A DNA stretch of 64,000 bases from Nocardioides antri. Lineage in GTDB: Bacteria; Actinomycetota; Actinomycetes; Propionibacteriales; Nocardioidaceae. Positions within the stretch are counted from its first letter, which is position 1, and each line of letters starts with the position of its first letter. Shown one piece after another: positions 1-9,399 of the stretch. Both the position numbers and the translations under genes were made by a program. Location of the stretch: contig NZ_VUJW01000001.1 of assembly GCF_008373765.1 (NCBI RefSeq), forward strand, positions 838,568-902,567. The letters run 5' to 3'. The notes under the pieces are model-generated. The model worked only from the letters and a program-made list of their open reading frames with translations. It was not told the origin of the DNA and did no database searches.

Positions 1-147
1 TGGTGGAGGTCGGCGCGATCTGACCGTGTCCGTTCGGTCGTCCGGATGACCCATCGTGACCAGGACCCTTGTGGACGACCGCACGACGAGGTTTGTCCGT
101 GGCGAGGAGGAGCATGAGTAGTCCAAGACCGAGGGGGGCGATCGTCA

Positions 148-318
148 ATGGGGGCAGGATCTTCGTACGACGCAGGACCGGCCGGTGGACCGGACGGCAT
201 GGAGAGCGGCTGCGGCTTTCCGACCTGTGACCGGGACACGGTCACCGAGCGCGGCATGTGCGACCTGCATCAACGGGTCGGCATCTCGCGCACCGGATCC
301 TGGCTCGAGGCCAGCTGA
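148..318 (+). CDS. small Cys/His zinc-motif protein (56 aa)
   Basis: Short frame whose second half reads Cx4C-x10-CxxH, with the surrounding pattern C..(T)C.R..(T)..RG.C..H. The same pattern occurs in small zinc-binding modules of actinobacterial and phage proteins, often beside HNH nucleases, so binding of one zinc ion is likely (inference). A purine-rich GAGGGGGG lies about 9 bases before the ATG at 148; a second in-frame ATG at 199 would give a 39-residue protein that keeps all ligands. An overlapping frame at 114-230 has a better ribosome site but no recognisable motif. Function unknown; it sits alone upstream of the hydrolase gene. Confidence 0.5.
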   Translation: MGAGSSYDAGPAGGPDGMESGCGFPTCDRDTVTERGMCDLHQRVGISRTGSWLEAS

Positions 319-361
319 CTGTTCTCGGTTGCAAGCGGGTGACGCGCAGTAGCCTCGATCC

Positions 362-1117
362 ATGGCGACCCGCGTCCGGTTCCCGAGCAGCACCGGCCCG
401 CTGCTCGCGGGGCTGATCGACGAGCCGAGCGAGCCGGTCCGCGGCTGGGGCCTGTTCGTCCACGGCCTCACGCTCGGCAAGGACTGTCCGGCGGCCGCGC
501 GGATCTGCAAGCAGCTCGCCAGCGACGGCATCGGGATGCTGCGCTACGACAACCTCGGCCTGGCGGACTCCGAAGGCGACTGGGGCGACGGCTCGTTCAC
601 CCAGAAGGTCGCCGACACGGTGGAGGCGGCTCGTTTCATGGCCGAACACGGGACCCCGATCGACCTGCTGGTCGGCCATTCCCTCGGCGGGGCCGCAGCC
701 CTCGCGGCCGCGGCCGGGACGGACGCCCGGGCCGTTGTGAGCATCGGCGCGCCGATCGAGCCGGGCCACGCCGAGCAGCAGTACGACGCGCTGGTGGACC
801 GGGTCCTCACCGAGGGCCAGGCCGAGTGGCTGGTCGGCGGCCGGGCGCTGACCCTGCGCCGGTCGTTCGTCGAGGACATGCGTCGCGCCGAGCTGCGGGA
901 GGCGATCCGGAGCCTGCACCGCCCGCTGCTGATCATGCACTCGCCGACCGACAACACCGTCGGGATCGCCAACGCCAGCGAGATCTTCCGCACCGCGCGG
1001 CATCCGCGGAGCTTCGTCTCGCTCGAGGGCTCCGACCACCTGCTCACCAAGCGCGGGCAGGGGAAGCGGGCCGGTCGGATCATCTCGGCCTGGGCCGACC
1101 AGTACCTCGCCGATTAG
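362..1117 (+). CDS. alpha/beta hydrolase, OsmC-associated type, stand-alone
   Basis: 251-residue alpha/beta hydrolase, probably a cytoplasmic esterase or peptidase-like enzyme. The catalytic set is visible: nucleophile Ser107 in GHSLGG, acid Asp197 in SPTDNTV and His226 in GSDHLL; the HG of FVHGLTLG forms the oxyanion region. The sequence resembles the hydrolase half of bifunctional hydrolase/OsmC proteins, but it stops without an OsmC domain. No signal peptide. A TAGCCT hexamer at 350-355 ends 6 bases before the ATG, so the transcript is probably leaderless. Substrate unknown. Confidence 0.85.
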   Translation: MATRVRFPSSTGPLLAGLIDEPSEPVRGWGLFVHGLTLGKDCPAAARICKQLASDGIGMLRYDNLGLADSEGDWGDGSFTQKVADTVEAARFMAEHGTPIDLLVGHSLGGAAALAAAAGTDARAVVSIGAPIEPGHAEQQYDALVDRVLTEGQAEWLVGGRALTLRRSFVEDMRRAELREAIRSLHRPLLIMHSPTDNTVGIANASEIFRTARHPRSFVSLEGSDHLLTKRGQGKRAGRIISAWADQYLAD

Positions 1118-1127
1118 GCTCACCCCG

Positions 1128-1559
1128 GTGAGCACCCGTGCGGCGGACGAGCAGCACCTGCGCGACCTCAAGCTGCTGCGGAAGGTCCGCGACCGGATCG
1201 ACCGGGAGTACGCCCAGCCGCTCGACGTCGAGGCACTGGCGCGGGGCGTCGGGATGTCGGCGGGCCACCTCAGCCGCCAGTTCAAGCAGGCCTACGGCGA
1301 GCCGCCGTACTCCTACCTGATGACGCGCCGCATCGAGCGGGCGATGACCCTGCTGCGCAACGGCGACCTGTCCGTGACGGACGTGTGCTTCGAGGTCGGC
1401 TGCTCGTCCCTCGGCACGTTCAGCACCCGGTTCACCGAGCTGGTCGGGGTCTCGCCGAGCGTGTACCGCCAGGAGGCCGCCCTGGCCACCGAAGGGATGC
1501 CGCCGTGCGTGGCGAAGAAGGTCACCCGGCCGGTCCGCAAGCGCGGCGAGGTGGCCTGA
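1128..1559 (+). CDS. AraC-family transcriptional regulator, DNA-binding domain only
   Basis: 143 residues made up almost entirely of the double helix-turn-helix AraC domain (about residues 15-115): first helix region VEALARGVGMSAGHLSRQFK, second around VCFEVGCSSLGTFSTRF, ending with the family SPSVYR signature. There is no sensory domain, so any effector must act through expression level or a partner. It has a GTG start with TAGGCT at 1115-1120 and a 7-base gap, so is probably leaderless. It begins 10 bases after the hydrolase gene and lies 62 bases before an SDR gene that it may control (inference). Confidence 0.88.
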   Translation: MSTRAADEQHLRDLKLLRKVRDRIDREYAQPLDVEALARGVGMSAGHLSRQFKQAYGEPPYSYLMTRRIERAMTLLRNGDLSVTDVCFEVGCSSLGTFSTRFTELVGVSPSVYRQEAALATEGMPPCVAKKVTRPVRKRGEVA

Positions 1560-1621
1560 ACCGCACAGATCCGACCCTGGTCGGACGACAGCCCGGCGCC
1601 CGGCGCCCAGGATGGTGGCCC

Positions 1622-2467
1622 ATGAGCGACCTCACCGGACGGACGTTCCTCGTGACCGGGGCCAATACCGGGATCGGCAAGGAGACGGTGCGCGGCCTGG
1701 CGGGTCGCGGAGCGCGGGTGGTGCTCGCAGGGCGGTCGGAGGAGAAGACCCGCGCGGCGATGAAGGAGATCGCCGACGACACAGGCAACACCGACCTCGA
1801 CCACCTCCCGCTCGACCTGGGCGACCTCGGTTCGGTGCGGACGGCAGCCGAGACCTTCCTCGCCGGCGGGGAGCCGCTGCACGTGCTGATCAACAACGCG
1901 GGGCTGGCCGGCTCGCGGGGGATGACGGCGAGCGGGTTCGAGCTGGCCTTCGGCACCAACCACGTCGGGCCGTTCCTGTTCACCGAGCTGCTGCGGGACC
2001 ACATCGTCGCGAGCGGCCCGGGCCGCATCGTCAACGTGGCGAGCACCGGCCACTACCGGGCCAAGGGCATCGACTGGGAGGCCGTCCGCCGTACGACGGT
2101 CACGCGCACCGCGTTCGACGAGTACTGCGTCTCGAAGCTCGCCAACGTCCTCCACGCGCAGGAGCTCGGCCGGCGGCTGGAGGGGACCGGCGTGACGACG
2201 TACTCCCTCCATCCGGGGACGATCGCCTCCGACGTGTGGCGGGCGGTGCCCTTCGGGCTGCGCCAGGTGATGACGCTGTTCATGCAGTCCACGGAGCAGG
2301 GCGCACGGACCTCGTTGTACTGCGCGACCTCGCCGGAGCTCGCCGGGCACACCGGCCGCTACTACGACAACCAGCGGGAGAAGACGCCGTCGGAGGTGGC
2401 GACCCCGGAGCTCGCCGCCGAGCTGTGGAGACGCAGCGAGGAGTGGGTCAGCGCCTACGTGCGCTGA
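1622..2467 (+). CDS. SDR-family NAD(P)-dependent oxidoreductase (retinol dehydrogenase-like)
   Basis: 281-residue classical short-chain dehydrogenase. The nucleotide-binding TGANTGIGK lies near residue 11, NNAG near residue 90, a catalytic Ser in NVAST near residue 141 and the YxxxK pair in EYCVSK near residue 165. The length and the HPGTIASD segment after the active site match the retinol dehydrogenase/WW-domain-oxidoreductase-like group. An open frame extends well upstream, but its upstream part overlaps the araC gene; ATG 1622 is where family homology begins. The AraC gene just upstream is the likely regulator. Substrate unknown. Confidence 0.88.
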   Translation: MSDLTGRTFLVTGANTGIGKETVRGLAGRGARVVLAGRSEEKTRAAMKEIADDTGNTDLDHLPLDLGDLGSVRTAAETFLAGGEPLHVLINNAGLAGSRGMTASGFELAFGTNHVGPFLFTELLRDHIVASGPGRIVNVASTGHYRAKGIDWEAVRRTTVTRTAFDEYCVSKLANVLHAQELGRRLEGTGVTTYSLHPGTIASDVWRAVPFGLRQVMTLFMQSTEQGARTSLYCATSPELAGHTGRYYDNQREKTPSEVATPELAAELWRRSEEWVSAYVR

Positions 2468-2501
2468 CCCGGCGCTGGTCGTCCGTGGTTGACTGCGCCC
2501 C

Positions 2502-2693
2502 ATGCGCAGCGCACCTGCCGTCGTCGTCGGGGTCGTCATGGTCCTGGCCGGCGTCCTCTTCACGCTCCAGGGCCTCGGCCACCTCGGCGGCAGCCCGATG
2601 TCCGGGGTCGAGTTCTGGGCGATCGCAGGGCCGGCCATCGCCGGGCTGGGCGTCGCGCTCGTCATCGTCGGCATCCGCGGCGGCGGGCGCTGA
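2502..2693 (+). CDS. small two-helix membrane protein (63 aa)
   Basis: Tiny integral membrane protein with two hydrophobic segments (about residues 4-26 and 37-58), a short Gly-rich loop and a basic tail ending in RGGGR. Similar unnamed proteins of this size are common in actinobacteria. ATG start, no clear ribosome site. It lies 34 bases after the SDR gene on the same strand. Function unknown. Confidence 0.6.
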   Translation: MRSAPAVVVGVVMVLAGVLFTLQGLGHLGGSPMSGVEFWAIAGPAIAGLGVALVIVGIRGGGR

Positions 2694-2756
2694 CCGCGCC
2701 CGCAGTGATCAGGAATCGAGAAGCGTCGGCACCCAGCCGCCCGTAGCGTTCGGGCC

Positions 2757-3167
2757 ATGGACATCAACATTCACGCGACGTTCCTCCCGCACAACGACCC
2801 GGAGGCCGCCCTCGGGTTCTACCGGGACGCCCTCGGCCTCGAGGTCCGCAAGGACGTCGGGTACGGCGGCCTGCGCTGGATCACGGTCGGCCCGGTCGGG
2901 CAGCCCGACGTCTCGATCGTGCTCTACCCGCCGGAGGGCGACCCCGGCATCACCGAGGACGAGCGCCGCACCATCAACGAGATGATGGCCAAGGGCACCT
3001 ACGCGAGCATCATGTTCGCCACCAAGGACCTCGACGGTCTCTTCGAGAAGCTCCAGGCGACCGACGCGGAGGTGGTCCAGGAGCCCACCGACCAGCAGTG
3101 GGGAGAGCGCGACTGCGCCTTCCGTGACCCCTCCGGCAACATGGTCCGCATCCAGCAGGTGCAGTGA
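2757..3167 (+). CDS. VOC-family (glyoxalase/bleomycin-resistance fold) protein
   Basis: 136 residues covering a complete vicinal-oxygen-chelate module pair. The N-terminal half carries the LGFYRDALGLEVR signature, and the C-terminal half ends in CAFRDPSGNMVRIQQ, where the conserved Glu metal ligand of many VOC enzymes is replaced (NMVRIQ). It is therefore a glyoxalase-like protein of unknown substrate and may be non-metal. Probable leaderless start: TAGCGT at 2744-2749, 7 bases before the ATG. Confidence 0.82.
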   Translation: MDINIHATFLPHNDPEAALGFYRDALGLEVRKDVGYGGLRWITVGPVGQPDVSIVLYPPEGDPGITEDERRTINEMMAKGTYASIMFATKDLDGLFEKLQATDAEVVQEPTDQQWGERDCAFRDPSGNMVRIQQVQ

Positions 3168-3193
3168 CGGTGCCGGCTGGTACAAGAGGGACC

Positions 3194-5539
3194 ATGACGA
3201 CGCCGCCGGCTGACAGCCACGACCTCATCCGCGTCCAGGGCGCCCGGGAGAACAACCTCAAGGACGTCGACATCGAGCTGCCGAAGCGGCGCCTCACCGT
3301 CTTCACCGGCGTCTCCGGCTCGGGAAAGAGCTCGCTGGTCTTCTCCACCATCGCTTCGGAGTCCCAGCGGCTGATCAACGAGACCTACTCCACCTTCGTC
3401 CAGGGCTTCATGCCGACGCTCAACCGCGCCGACTACGACGTGCTCGAGGGGATCACGCCCGCGATCGTCGTCGACCAGGAGCGGATGGGGGCCAACGCCC
3501 GCTCGACCGTCGGTACCGTGACCGACGCGAACGCGATGCTCCGCGTGCTCTTCAGCCGGCTCGGGTCGCCCTACATCGGCCCGCCCACCGCCTTCTCCTT
3601 CAACGTGCCGACGCGGCGCGCGAGCGGCGTGATGACGTCGGACACGGGGGAGAAGACGATCGTCAAGGAGGCGATCTACCTCGGCGGCATGTGCGCCCAC
3701 TGCGAGGGACGCGGCAGCGTCTCCGACCTCGACCTGGCCGAGATCGTCGACGAGACCAAGTCGCTGGTCGAGGGCGCGATCCTCGTGCCCGGCTACACGG
3801 CGGACGGCTGGATGGTCGCGCCGTTCAAGGAGGTCGTCCCGCCGGACGTGCCGATCAAGGACCTCAGCGCCAAGCAGCGCGACGACCTCCTCTACGGCAA
3901 GACCCGCAAGGTGAAGGTCGACAAGGTCAACATCACCTACGAAGGCCTGATCCCCAAGATCCGCAAGTCGATGTTCAGCAAGGACGTCGACTCGTTGCAG
4001 CCCCACATCCGGGCCTTCGTCGAGCGGGCCGCCGTCTTCAAGCCGTGCCCGGAGTGCGACGGCACCCGCCTCAACGCGTCCGCGCGCTCGTCGACCATCA
4101 ACGGCACAAGCATCGCCGACGTGTGCGCGATGCAGATCAACGATGCCGCCGAGTGGATCCGCGGCATCGACGACCCGGGCGTCGCGCCGCTCGTCGCCAA
4201 CCTGCTCCACCTCTTCGACTCCTTCGTCGAGATCGGGCTCGGCTACCTCTCGCTCGACCGGCCCTCGGGGAGCCTGTCCGGCGGAGAGGCGCAGCGCACC
4301 AAGATGATCCGCCACCTCGGCTCCGCGCTGACCGACGTCACCTACGTCTTCGACGAGCCGACCGTCGGGCTGCACCCGCACGACATCCAGCGGATGAACG
4401 GCCTGCTGCTGAGCCTGCGCGACAAGGGCAACACGGTGCTCGTGGTGGAGCACAAGCCGGAGACGATCGCGATCGCCGACCACGTCGTCGACCTCGGCCC
4501 CGGTGCTGGTACGGCGGGCGGCGCGGTCTGCTTCGAGGGCACCGTGGAGGGGCTCAAGGCGAGCGGCACCCTCACCGGCGGTCACCTCGATCACCGGGTG
4601 ACGCTCAAGGAGTCGGTGCGCACGCCGACCGGTGCCCTGGAGATCCGGGGCGCGAACACCCACAACCTCCAGGACGTCGACGTCGACATCCCCCTCGGCG
4701 TCCTGTGCGTCGTCACCGGCGTCGCCGGCTCGGGCAAGAGCTCGCTCATCCACGGCTCGCTCCCGGCCTCGGCCGACGTGGTCGTGGTGGACCAGTCGGC
4801 GATCAAGGGCTCTCGGCGGAGCAACCCGGCGACCTACACCGGGCTCCTCGAGCCGATCCGCAAGGCGTTCGCCAAGGCCAACGGCGTGAAGCCGGCGCTG
4901 TTCTCCTCCAACTCCGAGGGCGCCTGCCCGACGTGCAACGGCAACGGGATGATCTACACCGAGCTCGGGTTCATGGAGACGGTGGCGACCGTGTGCGAGG
5001 ACTGCGGCGGCAAGCGGTTCCAGACCGAGGTGCTGGAGCTGCGGTTCGGCGGCCTCAACATCGCCGAGGTGCTCGACCTGCCGGTCGCCGACGCGCACGC
5101 GTTCTTCGCCGACGGCGACGCCAGGACGCCGGCTGCTGCGACGATCCTCGCGCGCATGGACGACGTCGGGTTGGGTTATGTCAAGCTAGGCCAGCCGCTC
5201 AACACGCTCTCCGGGGGAGAGCGGCAGCGGCTCAGGCTGGCTACCCACCTGTCGGAGAAAGGCGGCACCTACGTCCTCGACGAGCCCACCAGCGGGCTCC
5301 ACCTCGCCGACGTCGACAACCTGCTGGGCCTGCTGGACCGGCTGGTCGACGCGGGCAAGTCGGTCGTCGTCATCGAGCACCACCAGGCGGTCATGGCACA
5401 CGCCGACTGGATCATCGACCTCGGCCCGGGAGCCGGTCACGACGGCGGCCGGGTCGTCTTCGAGGGGACACCGGCGGACCTGGTGGCGTCGCGGTCGACG
5501 GTGACCGGCGAGCACCTGGCGGACTATGTCGGTGCCTGA
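3194..5539 (+). CDS. UvrA-like ABC ATPase, short (UvrA2/DrrC type)
   Basis: 781-residue twin ABC ATPase of the UvrA family. Walker A motifs sit at about residue 39 (GVSGSGKSS) and 509 (GVAGSGKSS), with ABC signatures LSGGE at about 361 and 672 followed by FDEPTVGLH and LDEPTSGLH. CxxC pairs (MCAHC, CPEC, CPTC, CEDC) fit the UvrA zinc modules. True UvrA is about 950 residues; paralogues of this size are known as UvrA2 or DrrC and contribute to drug or damage tolerance, probably without normal UvrB docking. ATG 3194 follows TACAAG at 3181-3186 by 7 bases; a longer GTG start at 3164 would overlap the VOC gene. Confidence 0.9.
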   Translation: MTTPPADSHDLIRVQGARENNLKDVDIELPKRRLTVFTGVSGSGKSSLVFSTIASESQRLINETYSTFVQGFMPTLNRADYDVLEGITPAIVVDQERMGANARSTVGTVTDANAMLRVLFSRLGSPYIGPPTAFSFNVPTRRASGVMTSDTGEKTIVKEAIYLGGMCAHCEGRGSVSDLDLAEIVDETKSLVEGAILVPGYTADGWMVAPFKEVVPPDVPIKDLSAKQRDDLLYGKTRKVKVDKVNITYEGLIPKIRKSMFSKDVDSLQPHIRAFVERAAVFKPCPECDGTRLNASARSSTINGTSIADVCAMQINDAAEWIRGIDDPGVAPLVANLLHLFDSFVEIGLGYLSLDRPSGSLSGGEAQRTKMIRHLGSALTDVTYVFDEPTVGLHPHDIQRMNGLLLSLRDKGNTVLVVEHKPETIAIADHVVDLGPGAGTAGGAVCFEGTVEGLKASGTLTGGHLDHRVTLKESVRTPTGALEIRGANTHNLQDVDVDIPLGVLCVVTGVAGSGKSSLIHGSLPASADVVVVDQSAIKGSRRSNPATYTGLLEPIRKAFAKANGVKPALFSSNSEGACPTCNGNGMIYTELGFMETVATVCEDCGGKRFQTEVLELRFGGLNIAEVLDLPVADAHAFFADGDARTPAAATILARMDDVGLGYVKLGQPLNTLSGGERQRLRLATHLSEKGGTYVLDEPTSGLHLADVDNLLGLLDRLVDAGKSVVVIEHHQAVMAHADWIIDLGPGAGHDGGRVVFEGTPADLVASRSTVTGEHLADYVGA

Positions 5540-5555
5540 TGGCACTGTCTGTGGC

Positions 5556-6017
5556 ATGAGCCGCACCTTCCAGGTCACCTTTGACGCCCACGACCCGCGG
5601 GCCCTCTCGACGTTCTGGCGCGACGCGCTCGACTACGTCCACCCGCCGCCGCCGGGGGCCGACCTGCCCGAGGGCGCCGACCCGCTGGCGGCGTGGGACG
5701 AGTTCCTGGAGCGCGCGGGCGTCCCGGAGGACCGGCGCAACGTGGCATCGGCGATCGAGGACCCGGACGGCGCCGGTCCGCGGGTGTTCTTCCAACAGGT
5801 GCCCGAGGACAAGGTCGCGAAGAACCGCGTCCACCTCGACCTGCGGGCAGCGCCGGGCCTGGAGGGCGACGAGCGGATGGCCGCGCTGGAGACCGAGTGC
5901 GAACGGCTCGTCGCCCTCGGGGCCAGCCGCGTGCGCCGGTTCGAGCCGGAGCCGCCGATGAGTGCCGGTTTCATCGTGATGGCCGACCCCGAGGGCAATG
6001 AGTTCTGCCTCGACTGA
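5556..6017 (+). CDS. VOC-family glyoxalase-like protein
   Basis: 153 residues with a glyoxalase-like fold: N-terminal FDAHDPRALSTFWRDALDY, central KNRVHLDLRA and C-terminal FIVMADPEGNEFCLD, where the final Glu is the usual metal-ligand position. An insertion rich in Pro/Gly (PPPPGADLPEG) lies between the first strands. ATG 5556 was chosen because family similarity starts there; upstream codons overlap the uvrA-like gene. Substrate unknown. Confidence 0.82.
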   Translation: MSRTFQVTFDAHDPRALSTFWRDALDYVHPPPPGADLPEGADPLAAWDEFLERAGVPEDRRNVASAIEDPDGAGPRVFFQQVPEDKVAKNRVHLDLRAAPGLEGDERMAALETECERLVALGASRVRRFEPEPPMSAGFIVMADPEGNEFCLD

Positions 6018-6026
6018 GGCCGTGCG

Positions 6027-6170
6027 CTAGTAGTACGTCCTCCGGGTGCCGCCGATCGGAACGAAGTTCAGAACCAGGCCGACGATGATCAGGATGGCGC
6101 CGATGACGGCGAGGAGGTTGATCGAGGCTACGAGCCCGATGATGAGCAGGATGACGCCGAGGATGACCAT
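6027..6170 (-). CDS. DUF6131-type two-helix membrane peptide (47 aa)
   Basis: A 47-residue protein made of two hydrophobic repeats (ILGVILLIIGLV, then IGAILIIVGLVLNF) and a short basic, aromatic tail GGTRRTYY. This repeat pattern and the YY end match the actinobacterial DUF6131 family of small membrane proteins. GGAG lies about 10 bases before the ATG on the minus strand. Its 3' end is 9 bases from the convergent VOC gene. Function unknown. Confidence 0.75.
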   Translation of the reverse strand: MVILGVILLIIGLVASINLLAVIGAILIIVGLVLNFVPIGGTRRTYY

Positions 6171-6283
6171 AACTTGTTACTCCATTCGGTCTCCGGGTGG
6201 GGAGAGGGAGATACCCGAATGCGGCCCGGCGATCCTCAGGCCCGGGGGCCCGCCGGCCTCCGGCGACCACTAGGGTCGGTGCC

Positions 6284-6730
6284 ATGAGCTTGTCGAAGCA
6301 GCTGTTGAACAAGCAGACCAGGCCCGCCGTGGTGAAGGATCTGGTCGAGGTCGTGCGGCAGGAGGTGGCCGCCAAGAAGGGCGTGAGCGGCACCGCGATC
6401 AAGGCCGGATACGCCGGCGCGACCAAGATGATGCCCGACCTCGTCCGCCGCGGCGTGCGCAAGCTGCTCCCCGACTTCGCGCGTGCCCTCGACCCGTTCT
6501 GGGACGACTTCGTGGCGTCCGGGAGCCAGGACTTCGGCCAGCACCTCGCTGCCCGCGGCCCGGAGGCGTCCGCGGCCCTGCTCGCCGTCACCGACGCCAA
6601 GCTGGAGTCGAGCTCGCGGGACCAGCTGAAGAAGGTCTACCGCGCGCTCCGCGGCAAGGCCGACGGGCACGTTCAGGCGGCCCTGCCGCGCCTCGGTGCC
6701 GCGCTGCAGCGGCACGCGTCGCAGGCCTGA
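6284..6730 (+). CDS. DUF6918-type conserved actinobacterial protein
   Basis: 148-residue, helix-rich cytoplasmic protein without catalytic motifs. The opening MSLSKQLL...RPAVVKDLVEVVRQEVAAKKGVSG and the later PDFARALDPFWDDF resemble the conserved actinobacterial family DUF6918 (from memory). A textbook leaderless arrangement is seen: TAGGGT at 6271-6276, then 7 bases, then ATG. It is divergent from the DUF6131 gene. Function unknown. Confidence 0.75.
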   Translation: MSLSKQLLNKQTRPAVVKDLVEVVRQEVAAKKGVSGTAIKAGYAGATKMMPDLVRRGVRKLLPDFARALDPFWDDFVASGSQDFGQHLAARGPEASAALLAVTDAKLESSSRDQLKKVYRALRGKADGHVQAALPRLGAALQRHASQA

Positions 6731-6798
6731 TCCGACGCCCTGGGGTTGACCTCCGAGGTCATTGCCCGGTTGACGCGGGACGTGTCACCGTCGGGCCC

Positions 6799-7191
6799 AT
6801 GAGGATTCGAGAAACCCCCGGAGGCACCCTCGCGACGCTGCTCCAGGGGCTGGCGGTGGGACGGATCGCCCTCGGGGCCGGCTCCGTTGCGGCTCCCCGG
6901 TCCCTGGTCCGGGCCTTCGGCGTCCGCGACTCTCCCGAAGCCTGCTACCTGACGAGCGTGTTCGGCGGACGGGCGATCGCGCTCGGCGCGGCCTACCTGA
7001 TGGCCGCGCCCACCGAGCGGCGGCGACTGCAGCGGCTCTGCCTCGGCGTCGACATGTCCGACACCATCGCCGGAATCGGGGCGCTCGCACGGGGCGAGCA
7101 GCCGCGCAGGGCGTTCGCGGCGATGGTGGTGTTGACGGGGACGTATGCCGCGATCGGCGCCGCCCGGCTCCTGACCGACCTGCGTCGCTGA
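6799..7191 (+). CDS. membrane protein (130 aa), DUF4267-like
   Basis: 130 residues with several moderately hydrophobic helices (about 12-30, 52-72, 85-98 and 106-126) and the motif FGGRAIALGAAYL. Overall shape resembles small DUF4267-type membrane proteins, but the match is weak. ATG start with no clear ribosome site. It converges on helR with a 6-base gap. Function unknown. Confidence 0.6.
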   Translation: MRIRETPGGTLATLLQGLAVGRIALGAGSVAAPRSLVRAFGVRDSPEACYLTSVFGGRAIALGAAYLMAAPTERRRLQRLCLGVDMSDTIAGIGALARGEQPRRAFAAMVVLTGTYAAIGAARLLTDLRR

Positions 7192-7197
7192 CCATCG

Positions 7198-9342
7198 TCA
7201 CGGGCTGGTCAGCACGACCAGCTGCTGCGTGGCGCGCGTCATCGCGACGTACCGGTCGACGGCGCCCTCGATGCCCGAGCCGAGCCGATCGGGGTCGACG
7301 AGGACGACCAGGTCGAACTCGAGACCCTTCGCGAGCGCGGGGGAGAGGGACCGGACGCGGGGGGTGCCCGGGAGGTCCGGGCTGCCGATCACGCACGCGA
7401 CGCCCTCGGCGTGCTCCTCGAGCCACCGGTCGAGGATCGAGGACAGCTCGGCCGTCGACCCGTGGTGGACGGGGACGCCCGTGCTGCGCACGGACGTCGG
7501 CACGTTCGCGTCCGGGAGGGCGGCGCGGATCTCCGGCTCGGCCTCGGCCATGACCTCCTCGGGCGTCCGGTAGTTGATGCTCAGCGACGCGAGCTTGATC
7601 GTGTCGATCCCAACGCGGGTCAGCCGTTGCTCCCACGACTCGGTGAAGCCGTGCCGCGCCTGCGCCCGGTCACCCACGATCGTGAGGCTCCGCGTGGGGC
7701 AGCGGCGCAGCAGCATCTGCCACTCGGCGTCGGTCAGCTCCTGGGCCTCGTCCACGACGACGTGCGCGAACGGTCCGGCGAGAAGGTCCGGGTCGACGCT
7801 CGGCACGGCAGCGTCGTCGACGAGCGCCGCACGGATGCCGTGCTGGCGCAGCTGCGCGTACATGCCCTCCTCGTCGTGCTGGAGGAGCTCGTCGACGACC
7901 TGGTCCATCCGAGCCCGGTCGGCTGCTTCCGCGGCCAGCCGGCGACTCCGCCGGCGGGACGCCTCCGGGTCGCCGAGCCGTTGCCGCGCGGCGTCGAGCA
8001 GTGGCAGGTCGGACAGGGTCCAGGCCTGGGGCTCCGCCCGCTGGAGCAGCCTGACCTGCTCGGGGGTGAGCCAGGGTGCGCACATCCGGAGGTACGCCGG
8101 GACCTCCCACAGGTCGCCGACGACGTCGGTCGCCTCGAGGAGCGGCCACGCCTTGCCGAACGCCGTGCGGAGCCCATCGTTCTGCGCCAGCGAGCGGCGC
8201 ACCATGTCCGCGGAGACGTCGTCGTCCGCCTCGTGCTTGTCGACCAGGATCGTGAGCAGCGCTTCCCAGACCTCGTCGCGTGCCTCATTGTGAGGCGTGC
8301 CGGGATCGGGGGACTCGAACGCCTCGGCCCAGTCGCTGGCGCTGAGCCAGACGTCCGACCAGAGGGTCTCCACGTCCATCCCCTCGGTCGGTGGCTCCTC
8401 GTACAGCCGGACGGCCGGCTCGATCGCCTCGACCATCGCGGCCGACGCCTTCAGGCGTGCCACCTCCGGGTCGGCCTCCTCGGGGAACGCGGCGGCGCCG
8501 GGGACCAGGTCGCGCAGGGTGCACGTCTGCACCCCTTCCTCCCCGAGGCTCGGGAGCACGTCCGCGACATAGGCGAGGTAGGGCTGGTGCGGTCCGACGA
8601 AGAGGACCCGTCCCCGGCGGTCGCCGAGCCGCGGGTCGGCGTAGAGGAGGTACGCCGCGCGGTGCAGCGCCACGACCGTCTTGCCGGTTCCCGGTCCGCC
8701 GTCGACGACGAGCGCGCCGCGGGAGCCGGCGCGGATGATCGCGTCCTGGTCGGCCTGGATCGTGCCGAGGACGTCCCGCATCCGTGGCGAGCGGCTGCTG
8801 CCGAGACTGGCGATGAAGGCGGACTGGTCGTCGAGCGCGGCATGGCCCTCCATCCCGTCGGGCGTGAACACCTCGTCCCAGTAGTCGGTGATCCGGCCGT
8901 TGGTCCAGCGGTACCGCCGCCGGCTGACGAGACCCATCGGCTCCCCGTGGGTCGCGCCGAAGAAGGGCTCGGCCGCGGGGGAGCGCCAGTCGACCAGGAG
9001 GCGCCCGCCGTCCCGGTCGGTGAGGCCGAGCCGGCCGACGTACACCGTCTCGCCGCCGGTGCCGACCATCCGCCCGAGGCAGAGGTCGAGGGTGTAGCGG
9101 CGCAGGGTGCGGAGGCGGGCGGTCAGCCGGTGGATCTCGAGATCCCGGTCCATGGCCGCCTGGCCGGTCCCGCCGGCCGCCCTGCGCTCCGCGTCGAGGC
9201 GCTCGGACAGCTCGGCGATCGACTGATCCAGGCTCTCCGCGATTGCGGTGAAGTGGAGCTCGTCGCTGGCGATGAGTGCGGGGTCCGCCTTGGCCGATAG
9301 GTGCGGCGGAAGGGCGAACGCGTGCGTCGTGACGTGGGTCAA
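7198..9342 (-). CDS. helR: RNA polymerase recycling motor ATPase HelR (HelD family)
   Basis: 714-residue UvrD-like superfamily 1 ATPase of the HelD group. These proteins pull stalled or drug-bound RNA polymerase off DNA; HelR of Streptomyces gives rifamycin tolerance by displacing the drug. Visible features are an N-terminal acidic/coiled region (residues 20-90), Walker A GGPGTGKT near residue 214, VVVDEAQELTD (Walker B) and late helicase motifs (SINYRTPEE, YVAMTRATQQL). Start is TTG at 9342 (family proteins begin MTH.TT..F.LPPHLSAKADPALI), preceded by GGAG 8 bases earlier. A rifamycin-associated element lies 58-76 bases upstream. Confidence 0.92.
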   Translation of the reverse strand: MTHVTTHAFALPPHLSAKADPALIASDELHFTAIAESLDQSIAELSERLDAERRAAGGTGQAAMDRDLEIHRLTARLRTLRRYTLDLCLGRMVGTGGETVYVGRLGLTDRDGGRLLVDWRSPAAEPFFGATHGEPMGLVSRRRYRWTNGRITDYWDEVFTPDGMEGHAALDDQSAFIASLGSSRSPRMRDVLGTIQADQDAIIRAGSRGALVVDGGPGTGKTVVALHRAAYLLYADPRLGDRRGRVLFVGPHQPYLAYVADVLPSLGEEGVQTCTLRDLVPGAAAFPEEADPEVARLKASAAMVEAIEPAVRLYEEPPTEGMDVETLWSDVWLSASDWAEAFESPDPGTPHNEARDEVWEALLTILVDKHEADDDVSADMVRRSLAQNDGLRTAFGKAWPLLEATDVVGDLWEVPAYLRMCAPWLTPEQVRLLQRAEPQAWTLSDLPLLDAARQRLGDPEASRRRSRRLAAEAADRARMDQVVDELLQHDEEGMYAQLRQHGIRAALVDDAAVPSVDPDLLAGPFAHVVVDEAQELTDAEWQMLLRRCPTRSLTIVGDRAQARHGFTESWEQRLTRVGIDTIKLASLSINYRTPEEVMAEAEPEIRAALPDANVPTSVRSTGVPVHHGSTAELSSILDRWLEEHAEGVACVIGSPDLPGTPRVRSLSPALAKGLEFDLVVLVDPDRLGSGIEGAVDRYVAMTRATQQLVVLTSP

Positions 9343-9399
9343 ATCATCAGCTCCGGAGCGGGTTTCGCAGGGTGGAGCGGAGATTCTCCGACAGCACGG

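Noticed and set aside
1-23. Possible 3' end of a gene entering from the left (last codons then TGA at 21-23)
   Set aside because: Only seven codons are visible and nothing identifies the frame, so it cannot be supported.
242-1285. Long minus-strand open frame opposite the hydrolase and AraC genes
   Set aside because: Low-complexity Arg/Gly/Ala product, mirror of plus-strand genes with clear domains; a high-GC shadow frame.
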